This document shows, in pieces, positions 9,089-21,871 of a stretch of DNA of 64,000 nucleotides. The stretch comes from Magicicada septendecula (Eukaryota; Arthropoda; Insecta; Hemiptera; Cicadidae). The notes beneath the pieces were generated by a model that worked only from the letters and a program-made list of their open reading frames with translations, did no database searches and was not told where the DNA came from. Where the stretch lies: contig JAWRYS010001450.1 in the NCBI GenBank assembly GCA_034769895.1, forward strand, positions 1 to 64,000, in the 5' to 3' direction. How positions within the stretch are numbered: the stretch's first letter is position 1; every line of letters begins with the position of its first letter. The position numbers were made by a program, and so were the translations under genes.

Positions 9089-10358
9089 AAAAAAATCACC
9101 TACGGAACTTTTGCGCGTTACGCAACGTATAGAACATTTAACCCGCCGGTTGAATAATTTATTAAGCTGGCCCGACGTCACCGTAATCCCCGCCGATGTG
9201 CAGAAATTCGCGGATGAGGCATTAAGCCAATTACCCATAATTATCAACGAATTGCGACGAAAGTCAGATTCATCGAGAATGGAGGAAATTGAGCACTACT
9301 TACAAAAATTATATATCTCCCCTGTTCAATCCCCTACTTTAGAACACCCTCCCACCACCTCGAACCCCGAATCACCCACCGTATCTAAGATACAACAGAG
9401 TCATGAACAATTACCTAGTAGAGAATTAAATACCCTAACTATGTTAGAACCCCCACCGCCGAAAGTTCAGCGTACTCGCTCTAGTCAATATGCGATTACA
9501 AATCCTAATGCAACCACTAATCCTTCGAAAGAAATACCAAACGTAAATGTTAATGTTGACCTCTACGGAAAGATTTCCCACCCAGTAGAGAAAATAATTA
9601 ATGAAATTCCTTACACCGATGGGTTAAGTATCACGATACTGTTGACTTTTATCAGATACCTACTGCAAATAAAAGATCTACAACAATTGAACGATTGGCA
9701 AATACTGCAAGTAATCCTACCCAAATGTAAACCACCATTACGAGATCGTGTACTAGAATCATTAAACTCCTCTCTTCCAGTAGAAGAACTTCATACGAAT
9801 ATAATCAAATATTTTATCCCCACTGGAATTTATGAGGAGATCAAAAGAAATACTGTACTTCGAGTACAAGGAGCTCATGAAAGACTGCCCCACTATATCG
9901 CAGACATAAGAGAATCTTCACGTCTACTACAAGTCGACTGGACTGAAAAACAATTGGTCGATACTATCCTAGTAGGCTTATCTCCTGATGAACGCTCCCG
10001 TTTAGCACTAATAAGTAGACCCCTTACCTTCACTGACCTTGAACAATGTAGTGTGCACTCTTCAAATGTGTGGTACGCAGATCAGCACAGACATGCACCG
10101 GTATCCACTACACCACATAGAAAAGAAATGCAAGCCTTAGGCTCAGATGCAAGATGTCTACGAGAAAGAAGACCATTTCAAAGATCAACCCATGTTCATG
10201 GCCATGGTAAGTCCAAGGAGCCTCAACCACGACAGGAAACCAGTGAGACCCCACGTAAGGAATATGTATGCTATAACTGCGGAAAACCTGGACACCTCAG
10301 TAGAAACTGTAAACGGAAACAGTACAATCGGAAAACTCATTATCCAAAAAACATGTAA
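9075..10358 (+). CDS. gag: gag (C-terminal segment), array copy 2
   Basis: Identical to 220-1503. Here the probable N-terminal segment is visible upstream at 7293-7561. Two possible splice acceptors three bases apart (AAG at 9074-9076 and AAG at 9077-9079) both restore the frame. The CCHC knuckle is at 10269-10310 and the stop at 10356-10358. Confidence 0.8.
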   Translation, partial: RSFTSKKSPTELLRVTQRIEHLTRRLNNLLSWPDVTVIPADVQKFADEALSQLPIIINELRRKSDSSRMEEIEHYLQKLYISPVQSPTLEHPPTTSNPESPTVSKIQQSHEQLPSRELNTLTMLEPPPPKVQRTRSSQYAITNPNATTNPSKEIPNVNVNVDLYGKISHPVEKIINEIPYTDGLSITILLTFIRYLLQIKDLQQLNDWQILQVILPKCKPPLRDRVLESLNSSLPVEELHTNIIKYFIPTGIYEEIKRNTVLRVQGAHERLPHYIADIRESSRLLQVDWTEKQLVDTILVGLSPDERSRLALISRPLTFTDLEQCSVHSSNVWYADQHRHAPVSTTPHRKEMQALGSDARCLRERRPFQRSTHVHGHGKSKEPQPRQETSETPRKEYVCYNCGKPGHLSRNCKRKQYNRKTHYPKNM

Positions 10359-12790
10359 GGCAGGGAGATCCGAAACCCTGTGTCTTCCGCAGCATCGTGA
10401 AAACAGGTAAACCCCTGAGAGACAATAAAATAAAACAAATTAATAATAATAAGAAAAGAAAATTAGACCCCTATGTAAACAAATTTATCGATAAATGTAA
10501 CGCTATTAATAAATGTGATTTCAGTAAGTGTCAGTTACCCTATATACAAGTTGACCTTGGTGTTACATCCACCCTCGGATTAATTGATTCCGGATCAACG
10601 CGAAGTTTAATTAGTCAAGAGCTAGCCAATAAATTACTTAAATATAATTTAGTTAAACGCAGTCAATCAGTAAATATTAAATGCGCTACAGCTAACAAAC
10701 AAAACTTAATGATAAAACTTATCATCACGTTTAAAGTAAAAATTAAAAATCTAACGTGGTATTTTCCAATGTTGGTATGCGACGAATTAGGACCCGAGTT
10801 AATATTGGGAGCTGATTTTATCAGTAAAACAGGAATAATTCTAGATATTCACGATAAGAAATTTTACTTTGGATTCGATCGTTCACGGAAATATAACTTG
10901 GATGATAATTCAAATAACAGAGAAAGTACTAGCACTACTTCTTCACATCTAAAGCATCACGAATGTGAATTAGGTCATCTGGAAAGTAAAGATAGACGGA
11001 ACATACAGACTTTAATAAAACAATTCTCCAATGTCCTCACCCCGAAGTTAGGACTGACGGACCTGATAGAGTACAAAATAAATTTGAGCGACAATAAAGT
11101 AATACGTTTAGCCCCATACAAGTTATCACCTCCAAAAATGGAAGTAATGAGGAACCAAATTAATAAACTATTAGAACAAGGAGTCATCGAACCCTCTACT
11201 TCATCTTATTCATCTCCCGCGTTTTTAGTACCCAAAAGTAACGACAAACATAGATTAGTTGAAGACTATAGACAACTAAATAAACGGATAGAATTTGAAT
11301 CCATACCACTTCCCGACATCCACAGTGCTTTTCATTATTTTACGAAAGCAAAAATTTGTACCATTATGGATTTAAATCAGGCATTTCATCAGATACCCCT
11401 TTCGGAAGAATCAAAGCGTCTAACCGCGTTTGCTGTCCCTTTCAACCTGTACCAATTTACAAGGGTACCCTTTGGTATATCCCAAGGTAGTTCTGTATGT
11501 AGCAGATTATTAGAAAAATTATTTCATGACATAAAGTTTAAATATGTGTACCACTACCTAGATGACATTGTTATTTACAGCGAGTCAATTGAGCAACATC
11601 TTGAACATCTACGTGAAGTACTATCCCGATTGGAGAAAGCTGGATTAACCGTAAACCCCAGTAAGGTAAATTTTGCTGTGACTCAATTCTCATTTTTAGG
11701 TCACATTGTAAAAGCCAACGGAAAGGTAAGCATAGACCCAGAGCGAACCCGTGCTATCAGAGAATTTTTACCACCGCGGGATGCGAAAGGAATAGCCCGA
11801 TTTTTAGGAATGATAAATTATTTCCACAAGTATATCCCACATCTAGCCGAAATTGCTGCACCGCTAAATACTTTAAGAAAGAAGGGAGTTAAATTTGAGT
11901 GGAATGAGCAACACCAAACCGCATTCGAGAAATTAAAAGAAAGCATCATATCACCTCCTGTACTACAATTAGCCGATTTTACAAAACCATTTGTTGTGCA
12001 GACAGACAGTTCAAGTGTAGCCCTAGGTGCAGTAATATATCAGGAAGTAGATAACTCAAGGTTACCTATTAGTTACGCTTCTCGCACCCTGACTGACCAA
12101 GAAAAAAAATACTCCGCATACGAATTAGAATGTTTAGCTATCGTTTTCGCTTTTGAGAAGTTCAAACCTTTTTTAGAACATAAAGAGTTTTTGTTAGAAA
12201 CAGATAATCAAGCTTTATCTTGGCTACTAAATCACCCAAAACAGTTAGGTCGCATCGGAAGATGGGTATTAAGATTAAATTGTTTTAAATTCAAAGTACA
12301 ACATATTAGAGGCACCCAAAACGTAGTTGCCGATACCCCATTCTCCAAAATTTATTTAGACTTTTCAGGACCCTACCCGCGTTCTAAATCAGGAAATACA
12401 ATGTTACTAATTTGCGTAGATTCTTTTAGTAAATTCGTCTGGATGTACCCCATGCGGCGAGCTTTAGCTACGACAACAGTAAGCATTTTACAGCATAGAT
12501 TATTTAAAGAATTCGGCATTCCTGTCCATCTAGTGTCGGATAACGGACCACAGTTTAAGTCCAAGGAATTCAGGAACATGTGTTTCAAATTAGGTATAGA
12601 CCACATTACCACTACAGAGTATCGTCCGCAAGGTAATATAGCTGAGAGGTATTTGCGAAACCTAAAATCTGCTTTAATAGCCTACCATGCTAACGATCAT
12701 ACTTCTTGGGACCAGAACCTATCCTGGATACAATTCGCCTTTAATTCAGCATATCATGAAGGACATAAGTCTACCCCATTCGAATTATAG
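10313..12790 (+). CDS. pol: pol polyprotein, array copy 2
   Basis: Amino-acid identical to copy 1: protease DSGS, RT YLDD (11555), RNase H, and an integrase core with D, D, E but without the HHCC zinc domain. It ends at the same premature TAG (12788-12790). Two copies with the same in-frame deletion and stop cannot result from independent transpositions of an active element, unless helper enzymes mobilised an already dead copy. Confidence 0.9.
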   Translation, partial: TETVQSENSLSKKHVRQGDPKPCVFRSIVKTGKPLRDNKIKQINNNKKRKLDPYVNKFIDKCNAINKCDFSKCQLPYIQVDLGVTSTLGLIDSGSTRSLISQELANKLLKYNLVKRSQSVNIKCATANKQNLMIKLIITFKVKIKNLTWYFPMLVCDELGPELILGADFISKTGIILDIHDKKFYFGFDRSRKYNLDDNSNNRESTSTTSSHLKHHECELGHLESKDRRNIQTLIKQFSNVLTPKLGLTDLIEYKINLSDNKVIRLAPYKLSPPKMEVMRNQINKLLEQGVIEPSTSSYSSPAFLVPKSNDKHRLVEDYRQLNKRIEFESIPLPDIHSAFHYFTKAKICTIMDLNQAFHQIPLSEESKRLTAFAVPFNLYQFTRVPFGISQGSSVCSRLLEKLFHDIKFKYVYHYLDDIVIYSESIEQHLEHLREVLSRLEKAGLTVNPSKVNFAVTQFSFLGHIVKANGKVSIDPERTRAIREFLPPRDAKGIARFLGMINYFHKYIPHLAEIAAPLNTLRKKGVKFEWNEQHQTAFEKLKESIISPPVLQLADFTKPFVVQTDSSSVALGAVIYQEVDNSRLPISYASRTLTDQEKKYSAYELECLAIVFAFEKFKPFLEHKEFLLETDNQALSWLLNHPKQLGRIGRWVLRLNCFKFKVQHIRGTQNVVADTPFSKIYLDFSGPYPRSKSGNTMLLICVDSFSKFVWMYPMRRALATTTVSILQHRLFKEFGIPVHLVSDNGPQFKSKEFRNMCFKLGIDHITTTEYRPQGNIAERYLRNLKSALIAYHANDHTSWDQNLSWIQFAFNSAYHEGHKSTPFEL
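10346..10380 (+). promoter_or_regulatory. Predicted -1 frameshift site (copy 2)
   Basis: Same A AAA AAC heptamer (10346-10352) and CAGGG/CCCTG stem as in copy 1, in the same phase. Confidence 0.7.
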
Positions 12791-13177
12791 TTCAAGTATA
12801 AACCAAACCACCCACTATCCACTAAGTGGAAAATACATGAATTGTTACCCCTTGAAATTAGGGATAAAAATATTAGGAAAATATGGAATGAAGCGCGCGC
12901 TAATTTACGAACAAACTTAGCGAAATCAAGGAAATATCACGAGCGAAAAAATAATAATAATGAAGTAAAGTACCAAATCGGTGACTTAGTTATGTATAAA
13001 ACGCACCCAACGAGTAGTGCAATCGATAAGACAACTTCCAAGCTATCATACAGATGATGCGGTCCTTATCAAATTCACAAATACTTAACTCCAGTAACTG
13101 TAGCCCTGTACTCAAAAATATGTACGAAGGACACATATTTCGCAGATAAAACGTTATCACGAAGAAGAAAATGGTAG
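12791..13177 (+). pseudogene. Integrase C-terminal remnant (copy 2)
   Basis: Same continuation of the pol frame as in copy 1, with TGA at 13055-13057 and the final TAG at 13175-13177; the GPY motif lies just after the TGA. Confidence 0.75.
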
Positions 13178-13680
13178 AGTGCAAGTTAAATAAATGTATT
13201 AGATGTAGGTACTCAAATGCAAAGAGTACTTGAGTAACATTTGGCTACCTTATCGTACAAATAGGTACGAGGCCTGATCAACCTTGAATCCTATTCATCG
13301 AAAGTAGAGCAAAGTAAGAAGTCAGCTGACATCCAATATGTATAAAAAAAAGGAGTAATTAAAGAGTAAATTCTATAACTAGAATAACTCACAGCTAAAG
13401 AAAAATCCGGTAGTAGTCATAAGTAGTAGAGTTAAGAAAAATTTAGAATGTTTAAAATACCTTTATAGTGTGTGAATTTTATGTAGTAGTAGAATTAGTC
13501 TGTAAATCATGAAATATGTATAGATAGTAAGAATCAGCAAGTCAAGAATGACTTATGCTGATCGTAATTACATACAAAGAAAAACGGGTGAGAGAAATTT
13601 CACACGGTACTCCCCGACCATACTCCCGGTACATTGATGACCAAATTTTCAGGAGTCTGTGTTTCTTAAGAGGCGGAGTA

Positions 13681-15268
13681 TGTGACGAGTTCATTAAAAA
13701 AAAAAAAAAAAAAAAAAAGTGTTAGTTGATAATGTATAGGTTGATAAATTTTAAGTGTTTAATAAAATCTCACATTTTAACCTAAAGCGTATTGTAATCA
13801 TTAAATATTAATAATATTTAAATAAAAAGTCTAATAGTATATTAAAAGGAATACGATTGTACACAAAGGGTAAAGCTTGTTAATTAATCCTGCATAAACA
13901 GGCGCCAACCAGAACCAACTTGTTTTCCGACCCCTTAACTAACTAAAAATAATTGTAAATTGATTATTATTTAAATAATTAAACTAGATCACTATAATAT
14001 ACTTTGAGAGCATTTGTAACTAAGAATCTACCTACTTAATTATTTAATCTAATTTTAGTCCTTTAAATAAAAAAGAAACTTGGAACTACTTTTATGTTGA
14101 GTGAACTGTCGCGAGATTACTACTCTCACCCCTAACTATTTTCGCCCACTTGAAATGCAGCGGTCAAGCAGTAAGCTGTGTACTGCCGATATGTGCAACG
14201 TTAAAAATAGTTTATTACAAAATGTAATTAATCCGTCAGTTAAGACACAGAGGCATTCTTTATACTATTAAACAATGTGTTGCGTTAACGTAGTTAAACC
14301 GCGACTCATATAAATATGGTGTAAATGAGTGAGAATGAATAACTAAAATTTAGCGCCGGTGACATCTCTTCAAAATTCTTAAAATATAAAACTTATGTAA
14401 TTAAAACTGTGGTAATACCATGAAGTGAAGTGCTACAATCAAACAATCATGTGAAGTGGATACAGGTGAATAAAACTTTGTGTTAATCATTCAGATCAAC
14501 GAGCTATTACTAACCATTAGCCAAGAGCAGAAAACCAGGAGCCACCATGATATAAAAGACTTCAGGACTACACCATTCCAGGATACGAAGATAACGAGGG
14601 ATACCTGACCTACTTCAAACATGCTGCAACAGAGGACCTACGACTGGAATAACGCAGAGCTGGAGGACATCCAAAAAGGTGACACGGAGGCAAGCCTACC
14701 GTGCTTATGAAATACTAAATATTATATTCAACAAAAGACAATTAAATTAACACCATTAAGACATTTTAAGTACTGACAGTAATCGTATACTTATTCTTAG
14801 TAAAAGAGTTATAGCTCTAAAATGTAAAGCCTTATTGTTTAAAAGATTAATAAAGACCATTCTTCAAATGGCAAAATTTTAAAACTTTATATGGCGAGGT
14901 AACCATTCTTAACGTAATAGAGTAAATCCCGGATCCGGGGACTTAATTAGATTTGATGTACATCTTATTTTGAGGGGTCATGTAAAAGAATAAAATATAA
15001 TCATCATGTAAACTTTAAGCTATTGAAGCATATGTGTCAAGAATTTTAAGTAGAGCAAATGATACAATATGTAATAAAGAGATGTCATCAGGAGTACCGA
15101 CTATAATGAGTGCATAAATCAACAGTTTCCCCTTCCCAGAATCCTTTTATATTTATTGTTTGTTGTTCTGATTAATTTACAGCTCGTCACAAATAAGGCA
15201 GCCTGAATAATTGGCAGAACCAATTATTTCGGGTTCCCTAAGTTATAACACGAGAGAAGATGTTATAA
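13681..15268 (+). repeat. 3' LTR of the array
   Basis: Equivalent to 4826-6413. It ends at 15268 against satellite DNA beginning cagacgcacgg. The target-site duplication cannot be checked because the left end of the array is outside the window. Confidence 0.55.
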
Positions 15269-15419
15269 CAGACGCACGGACACTTTTCGAAAATTGACTT
15301 TTACTTCCATGTTCCTTAAGGAAATGGAAGTATGGTGATGGCAAAAAAAATCGTGTTCGAGATTATTGCAGATTCTGATTGTACTGCACTCAAAACATGA
15401 AAAAAAGTCGTTTTTCGAA

Positions 15420-15420
<1 letters not shown>

Positions 15421-15476
<56 letters not shown>
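15421..15476. repeat. (GT)n microsatellite
   Basis: Uninterrupted GT repeat of about 55 bases at the end of the first palindrome module. Confidence 0.95.
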
Positions 15477-15790
15477 TGTAGATTTTTTTTCTATGGCAAA
15501 CGATAACAGCCGCAAATTCAAACAGAATCAAATAATTTTTTGTATACAGCCCTGATTTGTAGAGTACTCGCGACATATTGTTTTCGGTGAAGATCGGTTG
15601 AGGGAAAGGGGTAGTTTACCTGCAACGGTTTTTTTTTATCAAGGGTAATTTTGTTTGTTTGGCAAACGATAACAGCCGCAGATTCAAACAGAATCAAATA
15701 ATATTTCGCATACAGCCCTGAATTGTAGAGTTCTCAAGATCTGTTGATTTTGGTAAAGATCGGTTATGGGGAAGGGGTAGTTTACCTGCA

Positions 15791-18700
15791 ACGTTTTATG
15801 TTTTAACAAGGGTATTTTTTATGGCAAACGATAACAGCCGCAAATTCAAACATAATCAAATAATGTTTTGCATACTGCCCTGAATTGTAGATTTCTCAAG
15901 ACCTTTTGTTTTTGGTGAAGATCGGTTAAGGGAAAGGGGTAGTTTACCTGCAACGTTTTATGTTTTAAAATGGTATTTTCTATGGCAAACGATAAGAGCC
16001 GCAAATTCAAACGGAATCAAATAAGTTTTTGCATACAGCCCTGATTTCTTGAGTACTAAAGACCTATTGCTTTTGGTGAAGATCGTTTAAGGGAAAGTGG
16101 CAGTTTACCAGCCACGTTTTTTGTTTTATCAAGGGTATTTTGTATGGCAAACGATAACAGCCGCAAATTCAAACAAAATCATATAATATTTTGCATATAG
16201 CTCTGAATTGTAAAGATCTCAAGACCTATCGTTTTTGGTGAAGATCGGTTAAGGTAAAGGGGTAGTTTACCTGCAACGGTTTTTTAACAAGGGCATTTTT
16301 CTATGGTAAATGATAACAGCCGCAAATTCAAACAGAATCAAATGATGTTTTGCATACAGCCCTGTATTGTAGAGTTCTCAATACCTATTGGTGTTGGTGA
16401 AGATCGGTTAAGGGAAAGGGGTAGTTTACCTGCAACGTTTTATGTTTTAAAAGGGTATTTTCTATGGCAAACGATAAGAGCCGCAAATTCAAACAGGATC
16501 AAATACGTTTTTGCATACAGCCCTGTTTTGTTGAGTACTAAAGACCTATTGTTTTTGGTGAAGATCGGTTAAGGGAAAGGGGTAGTTTACCTGACACATT
16601 TTTTTGTCTTATCAAGGGTATTTTGTATGGCAAACGATAACAGCCGCAAATTCAAACAGAATCATATAATATTTTGCATACAGCCCTGAAATGTAGAGTT
16701 CTCAAGACCTGTTGGTTTTGGTGAAGATCGGTTAAGGGAATAGGGTTGTTTACCAGCAACATTTTATGTTTTATCAAGGGTAATTTTGTTTTGACGAACG
16801 ATAACTGCCATACATTAAAACAGAATCAATTACTCTTCTGCATACCTTTTTGAATTATACAGAACTCAAGGTCTGTTGATTTTGTTGAAGATCGGTTAAG
16901 GGAAAGGGGTAGTTTACCTGCAACGTTTTATGTTTTAACAAGGGTATTTTTTCTATGACGAACGATAACTGCCGTAAATTCAAAGAGAATCAACTAATGT
17001 TTTGTATACAACCCTGAATTGTAGAGTTCTCAAGACCTATTGTTTTTGGTGAAGATTGGTTAATGGAATAGGGTAGTTTACCAAGCAACGTTTTATGTTT
17101 TATCAAGGGTGTTTTCTATGGCAAACGATAACAGCCGCAAATTCAAACAGAATCAAATAATTGTTTGCATACAGGCCTGAATTGTAGATTACTCAAGACC
17201 TATCGTTTTTGGTGAAGATTGGTTAAGGGAAAGGGGTAGTTTACCTGCAACGGTTTTTTATCAAGGGTAATTTTTACTTCCATATTCCTTAAGGAATGGA
17301 AGTATGGTGATGGCAAAAAAATCGTGTTCGAGATTATTGCAGATTCTGATTGTACTACACTCAAAACATGAAAAAAGTCGTTTTCCGAAGAGTGTCTGTG
17401 TGTGTGTGTGTCTGTCTGTCTGTGTGTCTGTAGATTTTTTTCTATGGCAAATCATAACTGCCGCAAATTCAAACAGAATCAAATAATTTTTTGCAAACAG
17501 CCCTGATTTATAGAGTACTCGCGACCTATTGTTTTTGGTGAAGATCGATTGAGGGAAAGGGGTAGTTTACCTGCAACGGTTTTTTTTTATCAAGGGTAAT
17601 TTTGTTTGTTTGGCAAACGATAACAGCCGCAAATTCAAACAGAATCAAATAATATTTCGCATACAGCCCTGAATTGTAGAGCTCTCAAGATTTTTTCATT
17701 TTGGTAAAGATCGGTTAAGGGAAAGGGGTAGTTTACCTGCAACGTTTTATGTTTTAACAAGGGTATTTTCTATGGCAAATGATAACAGCCGCAAATTCAA
17801 ACATAATCAAATAATGTTTTGCATACTGCCCTGAATTGTAGAGTTCTCAAGGCTTTTTGGTTTTAGTGAAGATCGGTTAAGGGAAAGGGGTAGTTTACCT
17901 GCAACGTTTTATGTTTTAAAAGGGTATTTTGTATGGCAAACGATAACAGCCGCAAATTCAAACAAAGTCATATAATATTTTACATACAGCCCTGAATTGT
18001 AGAGTTCTCAAGACCTATTGTTTTTGGTGAAGATCGGTTAAGGGAAAGGGGTAGTTTACCCGCAACGGTTTTTTATCAAGGGTAATTTTACTTCCATATT
18101 CCTTAAGGAATGGAAGTATGGTGATGGCAAAAAAAATCGTGTTCGAGATTATTGCAGATTCTGATTCTACTATACTCAAAACATGAAAAAAAGTCGTTTT
18201 CCGAAAAGTGTCTGTGTGTGTGTCTGTCTGTCTGTGTGTCTGTCTGTCTGTCTGTCTGTCTTAGATTTTTTTTCTATGGCAAACGATAACTGCCGCAAAT
18301 TCAAACAGAATCAAATAATTTTTTGCATACAGCCCGGTTTTGCAGAGTTCTCGCGACCTATTGTTTTTGGTGAAGATCGGTTGAGGGAAAGGGGTAGTTT
18401 ACCTGCAACGGTTTTTTTTTAGCAAGGGTAATTTTGTTTGTTTGGCAAATGATAACAGCCGCAAATTCAAACAGAATCAAATAATGTTTCGCATACAGCC
18501 CTGAATTGTAGAGTTCTCAAGACCTATTGTTTTTGGTGAAGATCGGTTAAGGGAAAGGGGTAGTTTACCTGTAACGTTTTATGTTTTAACAAGGGTATTT
18601 CCTATGGCAAACGATAACAGCCGCAAATTCAAACAGAATGAAAAGATTATTTGCATACAGCCCTAAATTGTAGAGTTCTCAAGACCTTTTGTTTTTGGTG

Positions 18701-19373
18701 AAGATCGGTTAAGGGAAAGGGGTAGTTTACCTACAACGTTTTTTTAACAAGGGTATTTTCTATGGCAAACGATAACAGCCGCAAATTCAAACAGAATCAA
18801 ATAATTTTCTGCATACAACCCTGATTTGTAGAGTACTCAAGACCTATTGTTTTTGGTGAAGATCGGTTGAGGGGAAGGGGTAGTTTACCAGCAACGTTTT
18901 TTATCATGCGTATTTTCTATGGCAAACGACAACTGCCGCAAATTCAAACAGAATCAAATAATTTTTTGCATACAGCCCTGATTTGTAGAGTACTCGCGAC
19001 CTGTTGTTTTTGGTGAAGATCGGTTGAGGGGAAGGGGTAGTTTACCTGCAACGGTTTTTTTTATCAAGGGAAATTTTTTTTTTTTTGCAAACGATAACAG
19101 CCGCAAATTCAAACAGAATCAAATAATGTTTCGCATACAGCCCTGAATTGTAGATTTCTCAAGACCTATTGTTTTTGGTGAAGATCGGTTGAGGGAAAGG
19201 GGTAGTTTACCTGCAACGTTTTTTTAACAAGGGTATTTTCTATGGCAAACGATAACAGCCGCAAATTCAAACAGAATCAAATAATGTTTTGCATACAGTC
19301 CTGATTTGTAGAGTACTCAAGACCTATTGTTTTTGGTGAAGATCGGTTAAGGGGAAGGGGTAGTCTACCTGCA
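15791..19373 (+). repeat. Higher-order satellite repeat, copy A (3.58 kb)
   Basis: The succession of monomer variants, including two palindrome-microsatellite modules (about 17270-17440 and 18088-18270), repeats as a block starting at 19374, an offset of 3583 growing to 3586 through small indels. Individual variant bases are shared at matching positions. Confidence 0.85.
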
Positions 19374-21824
19374 ACGTTTTATGTTTTAACAAGGGTATTT
19401 TTTATGGCAAACGATAACAGCCGCAAATTCAAACATAATCAAATAATGTTTTGCATACTGCCCTGAATTGTAGATTTCTCAAGACCTTTTGTTTTTGGTG
19501 AAGATCGGTTAAGGGAAAGGGGTAGTTTACCTGCAACGTTTTATGTTTTAAAATGGTATTTTCTATGGCAAACGATAAGAGCCGCAAATTCAAACGGAAT
19601 CAAATAAGTTTTTGCATACAGCCCTGATTTCTTGAGTACTAAAGACGTATTGCTTTTGGTGAAGATCGTTTAAGGGAAAGTGGCAGTTTACCAGCCACGT
19701 TTTTTGTTTTATCAAGGGTATTTTGTATGGCAAACGATAACAGCCGCAAATTCAAACAAAATCATATAATATTTTGCATATAGCTCTGAATTGTAGAGTT
19801 CTCAAGACCTATCGTTTTTGGTGAAGATCGGTTAAGGTAAAGGGGTAGTTTACCTGCAACGGTTTTTTAACAAGGGTATTTTTCTATGGTAAATGATAAC
19901 AGCCGCAAATTCAAACAGAATCAAATGATGTTTTGCATACAGCCCTGTATTGTAGAGTTCTCAATACCTATTGGTGTTGGTGAAGATCGGTTAAGGGAAA
20001 GGGGTAGTTTACCTGCAACGTTTTATGTTTTAAAAGGGTATTTTCTATGGCAAACGATAAGAGTCGCAAATTCAAACAGGATCAAATACGTTTTTGCATA
20101 CAGCCCTGTTTTGTTGAGTACTAAAGACCTATTGTTTTTGGTGAAGATCGGTTAAGGGAAAGGGGTAGTTTACCTGACACATTTTTTTGTCTTATCAAGG
20201 GTATTTTGTATGGCAAACGATAACAGCCGCAAATTCAAACAGAATCATATAATATTTTGCATACAGCCCTGAAATGTAGAGTTCTCAAGACCTGTTGGTT
20301 TTGGTGAAGATCGGTTAAGGGAATAGGGTTGTTTACCAGCAACATTTTATGTTTTATCAAGGGTAATTTTGTTTTGACGAACGATAACTGCCATACATTA
20401 AAACAGAATCAATTACTCTTCTGCATACCTTTTTGAATTATACAGAACTCAAGGTCTGTTGATTTTGTTGAAGATCGGTTAAGGGAAAGGGGTAGTTTAC
20501 CTGCAACGTTTTATGTTTTAACAAGGGTATTTTTTCTATGACGAACGATAACTGCCGTAAATTCAAAGAGAATCAACTAATGTTTTGTATACAACCCTGA
20601 ATTGTAGAGTTCTCAAGACCTATTGTTTTTGGTGAAGATTGGTTAATGGAATAGGGTAGTTTACCAAGCAACGTTTTATGTTTTATCAAGGGTGTTTTCT
20701 ATGGCAAACGATAACAGCCGCAAATTCAAACAGAATCAAATAATTGTTTGCATACAGGCCTGAATTGTAGATTACTCAAGACCTATCGTTTTTGGTGAAG
20801 ATTGGTTAAGGGAAAGGGGTAGTTTACCTGCAACGGTTTTTTATCAAGGGTAATTTTATTTACTTCCATATTCCTTAAGGAATGGAAGTATGGTGATGGC
20901 AAAAAAATCGTGTTCGAGATTATTGCAGATTCTGATTGTACTACACTCAAAACATGAAAAAAGTCGTTTTCCGAAGAGTGTCTGTGTGTGTGTGTGTCTG
21001 TCTGTCTGTGTGTCTGTAGATTTTTTTCTATGGCAAATCATAACTGCCGCAAATTCAAACAGAATCAAATAATTTTTTGCAAACAGGCCTGATTTATAGA
21101 GTACTCGCGACCTATTGTTTTTGGTTAAGATCGATTGAGGGAAAGGGGTAGTTTACCTGCAACGGTTTTTTTTTATCAAGGGTAATTTTGTTTGTTTGGC
21201 AAACGATAACAGCCGCAAATTCAAACAGAATCAAATAATATTTCGCATACAGCCGTGAATTGTAGAGCTCTCAAGATTTTTTCATTTTGGTAAAGATCGG
21301 TTAAGGGAAAGGGGTAGTTTACCTGCAACGTTTTATGTTTTAACAAGGGTATTTTCTATGGCAAATGATAACAGCCGCAAATTCAAACATAATCAAATAA
21401 TGTTTTGCATACTGCCCTGAATTGTAGAGTTCTCAAGGCTTTTTGGTTTTAGTGAAGATCGGTTAAGGGAAAGGGGTAGTTTACCTGCAACGTTTTATGT
21501 TTTAAAAGGGTATTTTGTATAGCAAACGATAACAGCCGCAAATTCAAACAAAATCATATAATATTTTACATACAGCCCTGAATTGTAGAGTTCTCAAGAC
21601 CTATTGTTTTTGGTGAAGATCGGTTAAGGGAAAGGGGTAGTTTACCCGCAACGGTTTTTTATCAAGGGTAATTTTACTTCCATATTCCTTAAGGAATGGA
21701 AGTATGGTGATGGCAAAAAAAATCGTGTTCGAGATTATTGCAGATTCTGATTCTACTGTACTCAAAACATGAAAAAAAGTCGTTTTCCGAAAAGTGTCTG
21801 TGTGTGTGTGTCTGTCTGTCTGTG

Positions 21825-21871
<47 letters not shown>

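Larger units (their letters stand above)
1..15268 (+). mobile_element. Tandem array of one Ty3/gypsy LTR retrotransposon (unit 8855 bp)
   Basis: Bases 1-6413 recur at 8856-15268 with a constant offset of 8855; I noticed only two substitutions (4403 T to C at 13258; 4545 T to G at 13400). The order is gag, pol, LTR, leader, gag, pol, LTR, as expected for an LTR-internal-LTR-internal-LTR tandem. The right edge at 15268 falls exactly where the internal leader starts in copy 1 (6414), which supports it being the end of the last LTR. The left edge is outside the window. Both copies carry the same deletion and nonsense codons, so the duplication came after inactivation. A false duplication in the assembly is an alternative. 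Confidence 0.85.

Noticed and set aside
15421-15476. Telomere-like or CRISPR-like periodicity in GT/TCTG tracts
   Set aside because: Simple dinucleotide and tetranucleotide repeats without spacers.
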